Shown piece after piece: positions 40,901 through 51,214 of a DNA stretch of 64,000 bases. The stretch covers positions 248,001 through 312,000 of the forward strand of contig JAXHMN010000010.1 in the NCBI GenBank assembly GCA_034521465.1, written 5' to 3'. The position numbers and the translations under genes were made by a program. Source of the DNA: SURF-28 sp034521465. Its GTDB lineage: Bacteria; Bacteroidota; Ignavibacteria; Ignavibacteriales; Melioribacteraceae. The notes below the pieces were generated by a model that saw nothing but the letters and a program-made list of their open reading frames with translations, was not told the origin of the DNA and made no database searches. How positions within the stretch are numbered: position 1 is the stretch's first letter; every line of letters starts with the position of its first letter.

Positions 40901-42473
40901 TACACTGTATTGTTTATGATTGTAACACATTTATAAATAATTCGGGAATAAATACTAATCCAGCAGTTTTCATAAATGTTAATTATAATATCAGTTGGGG
41001 GTACAACCATATTGCTTCTTGAATTATTTTCCTAACGGTACACTCACTGTACCGAATAGAGGTAATATTATAGCGTTTAATACTTTTTCGAACTTCAGAC
41101 AACAATAATGATGATGCCGGAGATCACTGGTTTTTCGGAAATGATTTTACAAATTGGAATCAGAGCGGCGAAACGCCAAAAAACACTTCCTCATGGAATT
41201 CTCCATTTAAAGTAAGTTATTATTATAACTCAACAAATAACAAAAGTTTCAGTAGGTAATTTCTACAGTTGCAACTCCGATCCAGATGATAGATTTTGAT
41301 GGTTTGGTTGATCAACCATTCTTAATTAGGAATAGCACTGATATTAAGGATTTAGCCCCCCTCCTCGAATCCCAAGAGAATTATAATTTTCAAATATGGA
41401 ATCTTTCAGATGAAAAACTTCTTCATAATAACTTTTCTGCAATGGAAGAAAAGGTACCTATTAACAGTGGACAGAGCAAAGTTTGGGTAATGGAATCTCC
41501 TGCAGATGAAACTATAAATTTTATTACCGGCAACAAGGCTGATTCTACTACATGGAGTGGTTTTATTACTTTAGCCGATGAAATTACCGATATAGATTCT
41601 CTTAAAATTGAAGTTGGAACAAGCAGTTCTACTGGATGGATCAGGCTTTGAAGCAGCCGGCCCAAAAATGAGTTTATGTGAATCAATTATCGATGGTTCT
41701 ACAGCCAACGATATTTATTATGCAATTTTTCATACTTCTGCCTCAGCGGTTGACCTCAATGAAGGTGAATATTTGGCAATACGAATTACAAATTACTCAA
41801 AAATGGAAACATCCGTGAAAACCGGCGGCTCTTGGAGTTATATCAGCTCAACCGAGAGCTCTGCGGCACTTCCAGTCGAACTATCAAGCTTTGATGCTGA
41901 ATTAGTTGAAAACAGTGTTAAATTAAATTGGGAAACTGCAACGGAAGTAAATAATTATGGATTTTATATTCAGAGACAAACAAATAAAGTTGATGATAAA
42001 AAGGAATGGCAGAACATCGGTTTTGTTGAAGGACACGGCACAACGAACTCACCAAAGAAATATTCTTTTATTGATGCAAACTTACCGGATACAAGTGAAG
42101 TGACTTATCGTTTGAAACAAATTGACAATGACGGCAAATACGGTTACTCAAAAAAGCTGACAGTTGATATTTCTACTATTACATCTGCTGACGACTTACT
42201 GCCGCAAGAATATTCACTTTCTCAAAATTACCCGAATCCTTTTAATCCGGTTACAATCATTAAATTTGGCCTGCCCCAAAAAGGGTCCGTTGATTTGAGA
42301 ATATATAATGTGCTTGGACAAGAAGTTCAGCGCCTTGTTGTCAGAAAGATATGAATGCTGGATATCATGAATTTAAGTTTGGGTCACAAAAACTTGCCAG
42401 CGGTGTTTACTTTTATAGAATAAACGTTGAAGGAAAGTTTATCTCAACAAAAAAAATGATTTTAGTCAAATAA
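37983..42473 (+). CDS. Giant secreted T9SS cargo: LamG, FN3 and parallel beta-helix, heavily frameshifted
   Basis: About 1,490 codons spread over more than ten frames. Order: leader (37983), an unknown N-terminal domain (EWLIDYGVADGIASANYQSG, 38085-38460), a LamG-like domain (EGGRFAFYIGDNDNSISLYGG...GFIIGKAPDEDEKRMFRGQLKGIKV, 39100-39560), two FN3 repeats (39590-40180), a parallel beta-helix of the pectate-lyase type (FYVSPDGSDS...CIVEDCRIGWDSEHKNYYGIEITSSSGCIIQNNIV, 40195-41200), an ALPVELSSFDAELVENSVKLNWETATEVNNYGF linker, and a type A sorting domain ending KKMILVK. Likely a surface or released polysaccharide-binding or -cleaving protein. The sorting domain has GLPQKGSVDLRIYNVLG, with no palindrome. 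Confidence 0.75.
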
Positions 42474-42645
42474 CGACAAATATCGTAATAGCAATTAATG
42501 AAAGAGATTTTGAGAGAGAAAGAAAAAGTCTGTTTTAAATTCCAACTCGTGCATAATAAGCATAAAAAAGATATCTGCTGATTATTTCTACTACAGAGTA
42601 AACCAACACCAATTGTAACTGACTAATGTAAAGTTTACTAACTGA

Positions 42646-43423
42646 TTATTTATAACACCAAAATAAATCAACAATACTACAGACGATAAAACTCAATCCA
42701 CTCCATAAATAAAATGGAATTGGATTAACATCAAGGATTAGTTTATAACTTTCAAGTCCTGCGAGACCGGCACCCTTTAAACTGAATAAATGAAAAAGAT
42801 GTCCAGCTAAATTTAATACTGACGTCACTGCCAATATCAGCAAAATTATTTTAACAAGTTTCGCTGATTCAACAGGAAAAACGATTCCCGGTTGTTTATT
42901 TAGTAATGCAATAAAGACGGCAACGGAAATTCCGCCTAAAATAATTGCGGTGGAGAAAAACCGCAGCGGTGTTGAAAAGCTATTCCAAGCCGGAACTGTC
43001 GGGAGCATATAGACTTTTATCATTGAGTAGATTGTGATCAATCCAAATAAGGAAACAGCAATTAACAGAGTTTGCTTGACCATCATCCAATTTTGGAATT
43101 TGTAAATAGTAAAGCTTAATAGGCAGAGTGAAATCGTAAATAGTAACGAGAAAATAATTTCTCTGCTTAACCACGAACTTGAAAAATGTGTGACGGCGTA
43201 AATTGAGTTTTTCGGTTTGCCGAGATGAAAAAACGAAGTCAGTAGAGCGATTACAATTATAAGTATTACAAAAAGAAGAAATTTCACAAGGTAGTCTTTC
43301 GGAATTGAGCTTTCCAACTTAGTGATTTGAGAATCCGAATGCAGTGCTTAAAAATATTACAGCGCCTACAGCAAGCTGAGTGAAAACGGTAAAAATCATT
43401 AATGACCATTCGGGGCTTCGCAA
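42646..43423 (-). CDS. dmsC: DMSO-reductase-type membrane anchor (DmsC), frameshifted
   Basis: The anchor subunit passes electrons from menaquinol to the Fe-S subunit. It has about eight hydrophobic helices and the DmsC signature ALLTSFFHLGKPKNSIYAVTHFSSSWLSREI. The start is a TTG at 43423 (RSPEWSLMIFTVFTQLAVGAVIFL) two bases beyond the stop of dmsB, with GAGGAGG overlapping the end of dmsB as ribosome site. One indel near 43320 separates this first helix from the main frame. Third gene of the dmsABC operon. Confidence 0.88.
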
Positions 43424-43424
43424 A

Positions 43425-44046
43425 CTAAACCTCCTCCTCGTTAAATATACTTGCCGAGGTGTCATCGACTTCAATTACTTTAGAATGTTTCTTAATTATG
43501 ATTGCGGGTTTTGTATAATGTTCTTTCGGAAAAGGAAAGACCTCGCTTTCAACACCATGCTTCTTCTTCATTTCTTTTAACTCACCGAACTCAAGTACCC
43601 GCATCGGACAAGCATCTACACAAGAAGGATTTTTTCCTTCGGAGACGTAGTCGGTACAGAAATCACATTTAGTCATTAAGCCGGTCGATTCATTAAACTG
43701 AGGCGCGCCGTAAGGACAAACCCACTCGCAGTATTTACAGCCGATACACCTTTTTTCGTCAATAGTTACAATACCGTTTTTATCTTTTGTCATTGCTTTA
43801 GTTGGACAAACATCAACACAAACCGGCTCTTCACAATGGTTGCAGGCAACTGACATATTATATGTTCTTATATCATTAATCCAAGCATCGTCTTTTTGAA
43901 CCCAGCCGCCGCTGCCGACTTCGTAAACTCTTCTCCATAACACAGAAAGCGGGAGATTGTTTTTATCCTTGCAGGCAATTTGACAAGCTTTTGCATCCTG
44001 AGCAATTACTTGAATCGAAATAAAATGTATATTGTTTTTTACTCAT
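43425..44046 (-). CDS. dmsB: DMSO-reductase-type iron-sulfur subunit (DmsB), frameshifted
   Basis: Transfers electrons through four [4Fe-4S] clusters: SNCSGCKACQIACKDKN at the N-terminus (one indel near 43965 breaks it), CNHCEEPVCVDVCP, CIGCKYCEWVCPYGAP, and CDFCTDYVSEGKNPSCVDACP. The start ATG at 44046 overlaps the last codons of dmsA (GATGAGTAA), giving translational coupling. About 205 residues, normal for DmsB. Confidence 0.92.
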
Positions 44047-46436
44047 CTTCCGCCTGTTCTACTTCCGCCATGATCGTGTGCTGCGCGTTTCCAAATGCAA
44101 GCGGCGTCCATTTTTCGGATGACAAAACATTAACATTTCCTCTACGGTCAATTCCGTTTTCATCGGGAGTCCACCAAGCGCCTTGAGGAATATCGATTAC
44201 ACCGGGAAGAATTTTCTTTGTAACTCTGCACGGCATAATAATAGTACCGCGCTCATTATAAATCTTTACGTTATCCCCCGATTTAATTCCCCGCTGTTTT
44301 GCATCAATTTCATTTATAAAAACTCGCTGCGGGAATGCTTCGTTTGTCCAATCGTTGTTATCGTGAGTCGAATGAACTCTCGACATATAATGATGACCGA
44401 CAACTTGAAGCGGAAACTTATCGGCTTCCTTTCCGAACGGCGATTCCCATTCTTCAATGTATTTCGGTATCGGTGGAATGTACTCGGGATTGTTCATATC
44501 GTAAAGCGTTTTGGAAAATATTTCGATTTTGCCGGATGGTGTTTTCAGCTTATGTTTTACCGGGTCTTTTCGAAAATCTTCAAATGCTATTTTCGGTTTT
44601 GTAACCGGGACAGAGTAAACTCCTTTGTTAGATCTTTCAAACTTTTTCAGATTAGGAATATCGGGGAACCAAGTCGATCGGTAATATTCAATCGCCCACT
44701 CAATCCATTCCTTCTCGGTTCTTCCTTCGGTGTATTCTTCTTTAACGCCGAGCCGTTCGGCAACTTCAGAACATATTTCGTAATCCGATTTTGTTTCTGG
44801 TAAACGGTCTAAAACTTTCGGCATCAGTATCACTTCTTCGCCGTACTTCCAGCCGTCTTCAAGTCCCCACATTTCAAATTGAGTACAGACGGGAAGAACA
44901 ACATCGGCAAACTTCGCAGTCGGTGTCATAAACTGTTCGTGAATTACAAAAAACTCTACAAGTGATTCATCTTCTAAAATCTTTGCCGAACGGTTAACAT
45001 TTGCATGTTGATTTATTAAACAGTTTGAAGCAACCGCATAAATCATTTTTATATTTGAGTCGAGTTTTTCAACTCCTTTCACACCGTCTTCTTCGGTCAT
45101 CTCCGATCCGCGCAAAACAGCTTCCGACCAAAGGAAAGAAGGAATTGATGCTTTAACAGGATTCGCTCCGGTCGGAAACACATTCCATTTCGGTCCGCCG
45201 TTATCTGCCTGCAGCGCAATGCCGCCTGCCCATCCTCCCGGTATTCCGACATTGCCGGTTAATGCTTGGAGAATGCAACCGCCGATTACAGCGGTTTCAC
45301 CATAAGCGCGTCTCTGCATTCCGTAACCTTGATAAAGCATTGCCGGTTTTGTAGTTGCATACTCGCGCGCGATTCGTATAATTGTTTCTTTTGGAATGGC
45401 TGTAATTTTCTGCGCCCATTCCGGAGTTTTCGGGATGCCGTCTCTAACACCAAGAATATAATCTTTATAACTTTCTGCATCTTCGGCGCCTGCGGGCATT
45501 TGCGAACTGTCGAAACCAACGCAGTATTTATTAACAAAATCAGCATCGTATAAATTTTCCGTTATCATTACATAAGCCATCGCGCTCATCAATGCAACGT
45601 CTGTTCCCGGTCGTATCGGAATCCATTCATCTGCTAAGCTAACCGCACTCATGCTCATGCGCGGATCGATGCAGATAATTTTTGCGCCGTTCTCTTTTGC
45701 TTTCTTTATGAAGTATTCGCTGTTGGTACCGTCGCGCATTTCGCTCGGATTCCAGCTCCACATAATTATATACTTAGAGTTAACCCAATCCTGACGTTGA
45801 TTTCCCGTAATGTTAGTTCCGTACACATACGGTGTTGCTTTGGAGATAGCCGCCCATGAATAGCTGTTATAAAATCCAAGTGAGCCGCCGACTAAGTTGA
45901 GCAACCGGTATGCGGTCTGCCTTCCGTTAAGCTGATTGTAACCTCCCGTTCCGTACGGAACGTACATTGCTTGGTTGCCGTACTTTTCTTTTATCCGTTG
46001 AATTTCGGAAGCAACTTTATCCAGCGCTTCATCCCAAGTAGCTTTTCTAAATTTACCCTCGCCCCTTTTGCCGGTGCGGATCAATGGATGTGTCAAACGA
46101 TCGGGATGATACTGCCGGCGGAGATAAGCTCTTCCGCGAATGCATGCTCTTAAGCTGCGGATCTTCAATTGAATCGTTTGGTCTGTCATCGGTTTCAATA
46201 CGGATTATGGTTTTGTCTTTAACATAAACTTTGAGGAGACACCTGCCGCCGCAATTGTGAGCGGGGCATCCGACGCGTATTATTTCATCTGCGAAAAGAA
46301 ATGGTTTGGTCTTTTGTTCAACAGCGCTCACCGCTTCGGAGAAACTGCCGAACATACCTGCAGAAAGTCCTAATGCAGATGACCATTTAAGGAAATCTCT
46401 TCGACTAAGATCGAATATATTTTTGTCTGAACTCAA
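44039..46436 (-). CDS. dmsA: Molybdopterin oxidoreductase catalytic subunit, DmsA/YnfE-like, frameshifted
   Basis: Reduces DMSO or a similar terminal acceptor with a bis-MGD molybdenum cofactor. It has a Tat signal SRRDFLKWSSALGLSAG, the N-terminal [4Fe-4S] motif GCPAHNCGGRCLLKV...RACIRGRAY, then KRGEGKFRKATWDEALDKVA, IIMWSWNPSEMRDG, MLYQGYGMQRRAYGE and the C-terminal cofactor domain (HHYMSRVHSTHDNNDW...PQRVFINEIDAKQRGIKSGDNVKIYNERG). One indel near 46140 lies between the cluster motif and the main frame. The true acceptor (DMSO, TMAO, selenate or others) cannot be told. The three-gene order matches dmsABC; no chaperone gene is next to it. Confidence 0.9.
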
Positions 46437-46602
46437 ATCATTTCCGAAAAAATCTTGTCTGGCAAAATAAGAAAAATTGATCTTGTTGTCATATTTGATT
46501 GTTGAATTTTTGCTCGATTTGAAATCATTGGATCAGCGGGCTACTCAGGTGATGCTCTGGCTAGATAAAAATTTTAATTCGACTTAAAGAAAGTAGTGTC
46601 AA

Positions 46603-47586
46603 CTAGTTTGATTTACTAATGTAATCCAGCAAGTAATTTAGTCCCTTTCGATCAACAATTCTTTTGATTTCTCTAAAACCTTCGCCATAAATTGGATCGC
46701 GATTATCCTCAATATTTTTTACCGTGAATTTAGAATAATCATCATATTGCTTTTTCATATGCAAGTATGAAGATATATTCGGCGCTTCCTTCTGCAAGTT
46801 TCAAATCCAAATTGTCCGGCGAATTAATATACTGCCAAACATGCATGAGTTCATGAGCCGCCACTGCTTCGTAGACTTTCTCGGGCATTCCATTCAGCAA
46901 ATAAATTGTAAAATTTTCATCCGAGATTTCAGCGCCTCTTCGGTAATAAGTATATTGTGAAAATCCTCTTGTGTCAGAAACTTCTCTTCTTCCCGAAGCA
47001 ATTTGTTCTAGATCGTTTTTATTGACAAGTTTGAGATCAACAAAAACATTATCGAACCCAACTCCCAAACTTTTCCAAAGAGAGTCGTACTTTATTCAAA
47101 ACAGTTTCGCCCTTAGTTAAACTCTTTACCGAGGTTTGTTCACATAGAGTACAGATAACTCTTCCATCGTTATATCGAGAGCCCCCCTTTGTTAACTTAC
47201 CTGAGATGAACCTTTTGCAGTAATCGCATCTTGGTTCATTATCCGCATGAAAAGAATGATAATTGTTTCCCCAATAATCAGATATAAAGCTGCCGTCAAT
47301 AATTTCTCCGCATAAGTCACATTTTAGAGCAACATTTTTTTCGTAGCAATTTTCATGATATACTTTTTGTTTATAGGTTATATACTTGCCGTCTATTCCT
47401 CTTCCGCAATCAAAACAACGTAACTGGATATGATCTTTGTAACATTCTTCATGATATAACTTACCCTCAAACGAAATATATTTTTCCTTTATCTGAGATT
47501 TACAAAAATCACAATACACGGTTTGACCGAAGACAACAAAGGATAACAGAAGGAATAAAGTAATATGAAGGAATTAATCGAGTCAT
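46603..47586 (-). CDS. Secreted LIM-domain / DA1-like HExxH peptidase, frameshifted
   Basis: Leader from 47586 (an indel near 47555), then ...LFLLLSFVVFGQTV and a zinc-finger region of LIM spacing: YCDFC...YHEECYKDH...LRCFDCG...YHENCYEKN...LKCDLC...YHSFH...PRCDYC...CTLCE. The C-terminal frame carries a DA1-like domain with a HExxH motif (VAAHELMHVWQYINSPDN...LAEGSAEYIFILAYEKA) and ends at 46603. Two further indels (near 47060 and 46770) join the frames. In plants DA1 is a LIM peptidase; in bacteria such genes are rare and here exported. Substrate unknown. Confidence 0.75.
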
Positions 47587-47684
47587 GATCAAAAGTAAAT
47601 CTATTGAAATAAACACGCAATGAAATATGAACGAAAGAGAACTTTTCCGGTAAATTTTTGTTTTAATTATTGACAGCAATTTTG

Positions 47685-47750
47685 GACCAAAGGACCTGCG
47701 CAGCTGAGTTGGCTGGGGAGCTGCAACTAACAGTGCACAGGTCCGAGGTC
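47685..47750. promoter_or_regulatory. GC-rich nested hairpin upstream of the TetR gene
   Basis: Nested dyads GACC/GGTC (47685-47688, 47747-47750), GGACCTG/CAGGTCC (47692-47698, 47738-47744) and GCAGCT/AGCTGC (47700-47705, 47719-47724), with an alternative AGTTG/CAACT pairing. Much richer in GC than its surroundings. It could be a structured leader, an operator or a recombination site. Confidence 0.5.
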
Positions 47751-47828
47751 TTAATTTCCTTTCTGATTGCCTCTCCGGTCAAATTAACTTATATTAACGA
47801 GTGTTCACAAATAAAACGGGCCGAAAAG

Positions 47829-48431
47829 ATGAAAAAAGGAGAAAAAACCAAAGATTTGATCCTCTCGAAATCTCTTCAGTTATTTTCTGAAAATGGTTAT
47901 TCGGGAACTTCAGTTCGTAAAATTGCATCCGCAGTTGATCTACGAGAAAGCGCGATTTATAATCACTTTAAATCTAAGAAAGATTTACTGGGTGAAATTG
48001 TCAATAAGTTCGGACAAAGTTCAGCGGGAATAAATCTACTAACCGATGAACTAATTGAACAGCTTAGTAGTCCGTTAAATTTTATGAAACTCTTCTCGAA
48101 CGAACTTTTAAAAATTTGGAGTGGCGAGAATGAGATCTTGTTCTTTAAGCTTGTTCTTAAAGAAAACGGGCGCGAAATTAATGGCGAAAAAGTTGCAATC
48201 AATTCATATATCGAAGAAGCACAAAAAGTTTGGGAAATGATCTTCGGTGAAATGATAAAACATAAGTTCATCAAAAAAGGCGACCCGGAAATTTTCGCAA
48301 ACGAGTTCATTGCTCCGTTGTTCTTCATTAGATTGACCTATCTCTTAGATGAAAAAAATGTTGATTTAAAGACAGCTATAAAAAGAGCTGAAGAACATGC
48401 ACACTTTTTCTGGGAAAGTATAAAGCGATGA
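47829..48431 (+). CDS. TetR-family transcriptional regulator
   Basis: The frame is open from 47670, but the protein proper starts at ATG 47829 (MKKGEKTKDLILSKSLQLFSENGYSGTSVRKIAS...IYNHFKSKKDLLGEIV), a standard TetR helix-turn-helix; upstream codons cover the nested hairpin and are not protein-like. The C-terminal ligand domain is about 150 residues. Its stop overlaps the ATG of the next gene (GATGA), so it may regulate its own operon. Confidence 0.88.
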   Translation: MKKGEKTKDLILSKSLQLFSENGYSGTSVRKIASAVDLRESAIYNHFKSKKDLLGEIVNKFGQSSAGINLLTDELIEQLSSPLNFMKLFSNELLKIWSGENEILFFKLVLKENGREINGEKVAINSYIEEAQKVWEMIFGEMIKHKFIKKGDPEIFANEFIAPLFFIRLTYLLDEKNVDLKTAIKRAEEHAHFFWESIKR

Positions 48432-49380
48432 TATTAAAAAACATTCCTGCAATAAAAGATATACAAGACGCTGCAGAGAGATTAGCAGGCATTGCGCACA
48501 ACACTCCAATAATGACAAATAACACAATTGATAAATTAAGCGGCTGTAAATTATTATTTAAGTGTGAAAACTTTCAAAAAGTCGGAGCGTTCAAATTTCG
48601 TGGAGCTTATAATGCTGTTGCTTCTCTTCCAAAAGAGAAATTAGAAAAAGGCGTTGTCACTCACTCTTCGGGCAACCACGCAGCAGCACTTACACTTTCA
48701 GCTAAATTAAATAACACCAAAGCATACATCGTTATGCCAAAGACAGCTCCCGAACTCAAAAAGAAAGCAGTTAAATCTTACGGTGCTGAAATCACTTTTT
48801 GCGAACCAACTTTAAAATCGAGAGAGGAAACCGCACAAAATGTAATTGATAAAACAGGCGCAACTTTCGTTCATCCATTTAATAATTATTCAATTATTGC
48901 CGGACAAGCTACAGCGGCAATGGAATTAATAAACGAGTACGGGAAACTTGACTATATCTTAACGCCGGTTGGCGGGGGAGGTTTACTCAGCGGGACTTCA
49001 CTTTCGGCAAATTATCTTTCACCAAAAACAAAAGTGATCGGTTGTGAACCGGAAGGCGCCGATGATGCTTACCGCTCTTTTCGTGATGGGAAAATTTACC
49101 CTTCAGAAAATCCGAATACAATTTGTGACGGACTTTTGACTTCACTCGGGAAAAAACATTCGAAGTAATTAGAAAATATGTAGATGAAATAATCACAGTT
49201 GATGATGATAAAATCATCGAAGCAATGCGCTTAGTTTGGGAGAGGATGAAAGTCATTATAGAACCATCTTCTGCGGTGCCGCTTGCAGTTGTATTAAACA
49301 ATAAGAATAAATTTAAAGATAAACTTGTCGGCATAATACTTTCCGGCGGCAATGTTGATTTAAATAAGCTGCCTTTCTAA
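48428..49380 (+). CDS. PLP-dependent threonine/serine dehydratase or serine racemase, frameshifted
   Basis: Has the PLP-lysine motif KVGAFKFRGAYNAV, the SSGNHAAALTLSAKL phosphate loop and the VGGGGLLSGTSL tetraglycine loop. One indel near 49160 moves the C-terminal part (VIRKYVDEIITVDDDKIIEAMRLVWERMKVIIEPSSAVPLAVVL...VGIILSGGNVDL) to another frame, ending at 49380. Length and lack of a regulatory ACT domain fit catabolic threonine dehydratase or serine racemase. It overlaps the TetR stop and the DUF1853 start (TAATG). Confidence 0.88.
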
Positions 49381-50315
49381 TGCTGCATTATCAAAATTAT
49401 AGGAATAAAATTGTACGCGATCTTGCCTGGGTTATCGCTTCTCCTCCACTTCTGCAGAACATTAACCATTTGGATCTATTTTTCAGTAAAAGTTATTACA
49501 ATACCGAATTCAAAAAGTTTAGAAAGCTTTTAACCAGATTAGATGACGATCCGGATGGACTAACTGAATTTGTTAAGGACCGCAACACACATTTGCTTGG
49601 AAAATATTTTGAATCGCTTGTTGAATACTGGTTATTGAATTGTGGTGATAAAAAACTGCTTGCGCACAATCTCCAAGTATTCAAAGGCCGTAATACTATT
49701 GGAGAGTTTGATTTTGTTTACCGCAATTTAGATGATGGGAAAGTTTATCATTTAGAATGCGCTGGTAAATTTTATTTAGCACATAAAAACACAAGTAAAC
49801 TATCAAATTTTATCGGACCAAATTCTATTGACAACCTAGAACAAAAAGTAAAGAAAATTGTCGATGAACAAATTGCACTTGCAAAAACTGACGAAGGTAA
49901 AGAAGCATTATTTATAGAAGGAATTGAGGAAGAGGTTGTTCCGAAAATCTTTTTAAAAGGATATCTCTTTTATTACGCTGACTTATATTTTGAAAATATT
50001 TTTATTCAACCGATATTTTCAGAACCCAATCACCCGAAAGGGTGGTGGATCTTCTCGAAGGATGTTGATTACTTCTTCTCTAGAAAGCAAAGTAAATGGA
50101 TTATTGTTGATAGAATCGAATGGATTTCAAAAGTAATTGAGCATGATAATAAAAAGGTGTTATCAAACAGTGAATTGATTGATAAACTTAAAAATTATTT
50201 TAAGAACAATACCTATCCCCTTTTAATTGCCGAGTTAGAAAAAAATGATAATTATTATCAAGAAATTTCAAGAGGATTTATAGTCTCAAATACTTGGCCG
50301 AATACAAAATTATAA
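49380..50315 (+). CDS. DUF1853 family protein
   Basis: 311 residues. RDLAWVIASPPLL near the N-terminus, LLGKYFESLVEYWLL, LLAHNLQVFKGRNTIGEFDFVYRN and KGWWIF match the DUF1853 pattern. Acidic residues in GEFDF and HLECAGK could form a PD-(D/E)XK-type nuclease site, but this is inference. Overlaps the dehydratase stop. Confidence 0.85.
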   Translation: MLHYQNYRNKIVRDLAWVIASPPLLQNINHLDLFFSKSYYNTEFKKFRKLLTRLDDDPDGLTEFVKDRNTHLLGKYFESLVEYWLLNCGDKKLLAHNLQVFKGRNTIGEFDFVYRNLDDGKVYHLECAGKFYLAHKNTSKLSNFIGPNSIDNLEQKVKKIVDEQIALAKTDEGKEALFIEGIEEEVVPKIFLKGYLFYYADLYFENIFIQPIFSEPNHPKGWWIFSKDVDYFFSRKQSKWIIVDRIEWISKVIEHDNKKVLSNSELIDKLKNYFKNNTYPLLIAELEKNDNYYQEISRGFIVSNTWPNTKL

Positions 50316-50413
50316 ACTCAGCGGTCTTTGCGTTTCTCTTAGCGATCTTTGCGTGAACTTAAGTTTTGGTTTCTCGCAAAGCCCGGTAAGGATTTCGCGG
50401 AGAACGCAAAGAA
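50316..50413. repeat. Dispersed CTTTGCG-type repeat
   Basis: The reverse complement reads CTTTGCGAGAAACCAAAACT / TAAGTTCACGCAAAG, matching the copy at about 2595-2640 (CTTTGCGAGAAACTAAAACT / aagagGTTCACGCAAAG). It fills the gap between DUF1853 and the Mut7-C gene. An ORF start at 50349 inside it is an artefact. Confidence 0.7.
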
Positions 50414-50417
50414 ACGA

Positions 50418-51149
50418 ATGAAAACAATTACAATCAGATTTTACGAAGAACTAAATGACTTTCTTCCCAAAGAGAAACGGAAGGCTAGATTCGAACAAAA
50501 TTTTATCGGAAGAGAATCCGTAAAAGATTTGATTGAAGCAATTGGAGTCCCCCATACAGAAGTTGATTTAATTTTAGTAAACGGCAAATCGGTTGATTTT
50601 ATTTACTTACTAAATGACAAAGATGATGTAAGCGTCTATCCGGTTTTTGAATCGTTCGATATAAAAGACGTTCAACATCTCAGACCCGAACCGCTTCGGG
50701 AACCAAAATTCATACTCGATGTTCACTTAGGAAAACTTGCACGTTATATGCGGATGCTTGGTTTGGATACTTTTTACAAAAACGATTTAGAAGACAAGCA
50801 AATTGTAAATATTTCTTTAGAGGAACATCGAACTATTTTGACACGCGATATCGGCTTATTAAAACGTGGAAATGTAACTCACGGTTATTTTGTTCGAAAC
50901 ACTGAGATTGGGAAACAACTTGACGAAGTTGTAAAAAGATTTCAACTCGAAAGCGAGATTACAGAGTTTACAAGATGCATAGAATGTAATGCCTTACTCA
51001 AATCAATAGAAAAAGAAAAAATAGTTGATCAACTTCCGCCTAAAGTCCGCAAAAATTATAATGAATTTTTTATCTGTCCCAGTTGCTCTAAGATATACTG
51101 GCATGGCAGTCACGTTCGAAGATATGCTTCAAGTCGTCAACAAATTTAA
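50418..51149 (+). CDS. Mut7-C RNase-domain protein with N-terminal ubiquitin-like domain
   Basis: Starts MKTITIRFYEELNDFLPKEKR at 50418. Residues about 1-80 are the Mut7-C ubiquitin-like domain. Then comes the Mut7-C PIN-like domain: FILDVHLGKLARYMRMLGLDTFYKND, TILTRDIGLLKR and a zinc ribbon (CIECNALL...FICPSCSKIYWHGSH). Predicted ribonuclease of toxin-like ancestry but widespread as a housekeeping gene. The frame is open upstream only because of the repeat. Confidence 0.92.
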   Translation: MKTITIRFYEELNDFLPKEKRKARFEQNFIGRESVKDLIEAIGVPHTEVDLILVNGKSVDFIYLLNDKDDVSVYPVFESFDIKDVQHLRPEPLREPKFILDVHLGKLARYMRMLGLDTFYKNDLEDKQIVNISLEEHRTILTRDIGLLKRGNVTHGYFVRNTEIGKQLDEVVKRFQLESEITEFTRCIECNALLKSIEKEKIVDQLPPKVRKNYNEFFICPSCSKIYWHGSHVRRYASSRQQI

Positions 51150-51214
51150 ACGAACTTAAGTATCTTTACCGACGTCTTAATTGTGTATTCTAAATTTTGT
51201 CCCGGTAAATTTTT

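Noticed and set aside
47670..47828. Long N-terminal extension of the TetR protein
   Set aside because: The extra codons translate the nested hairpin and are unlike TetR N-termini; ATG 47829 gives the normal start.
50349..50417. Upstream start for the Mut7-C gene
   Set aside because: These codons are part of a dispersed repeat also found at 2595; the ubiquitin-like domain begins at 50418.
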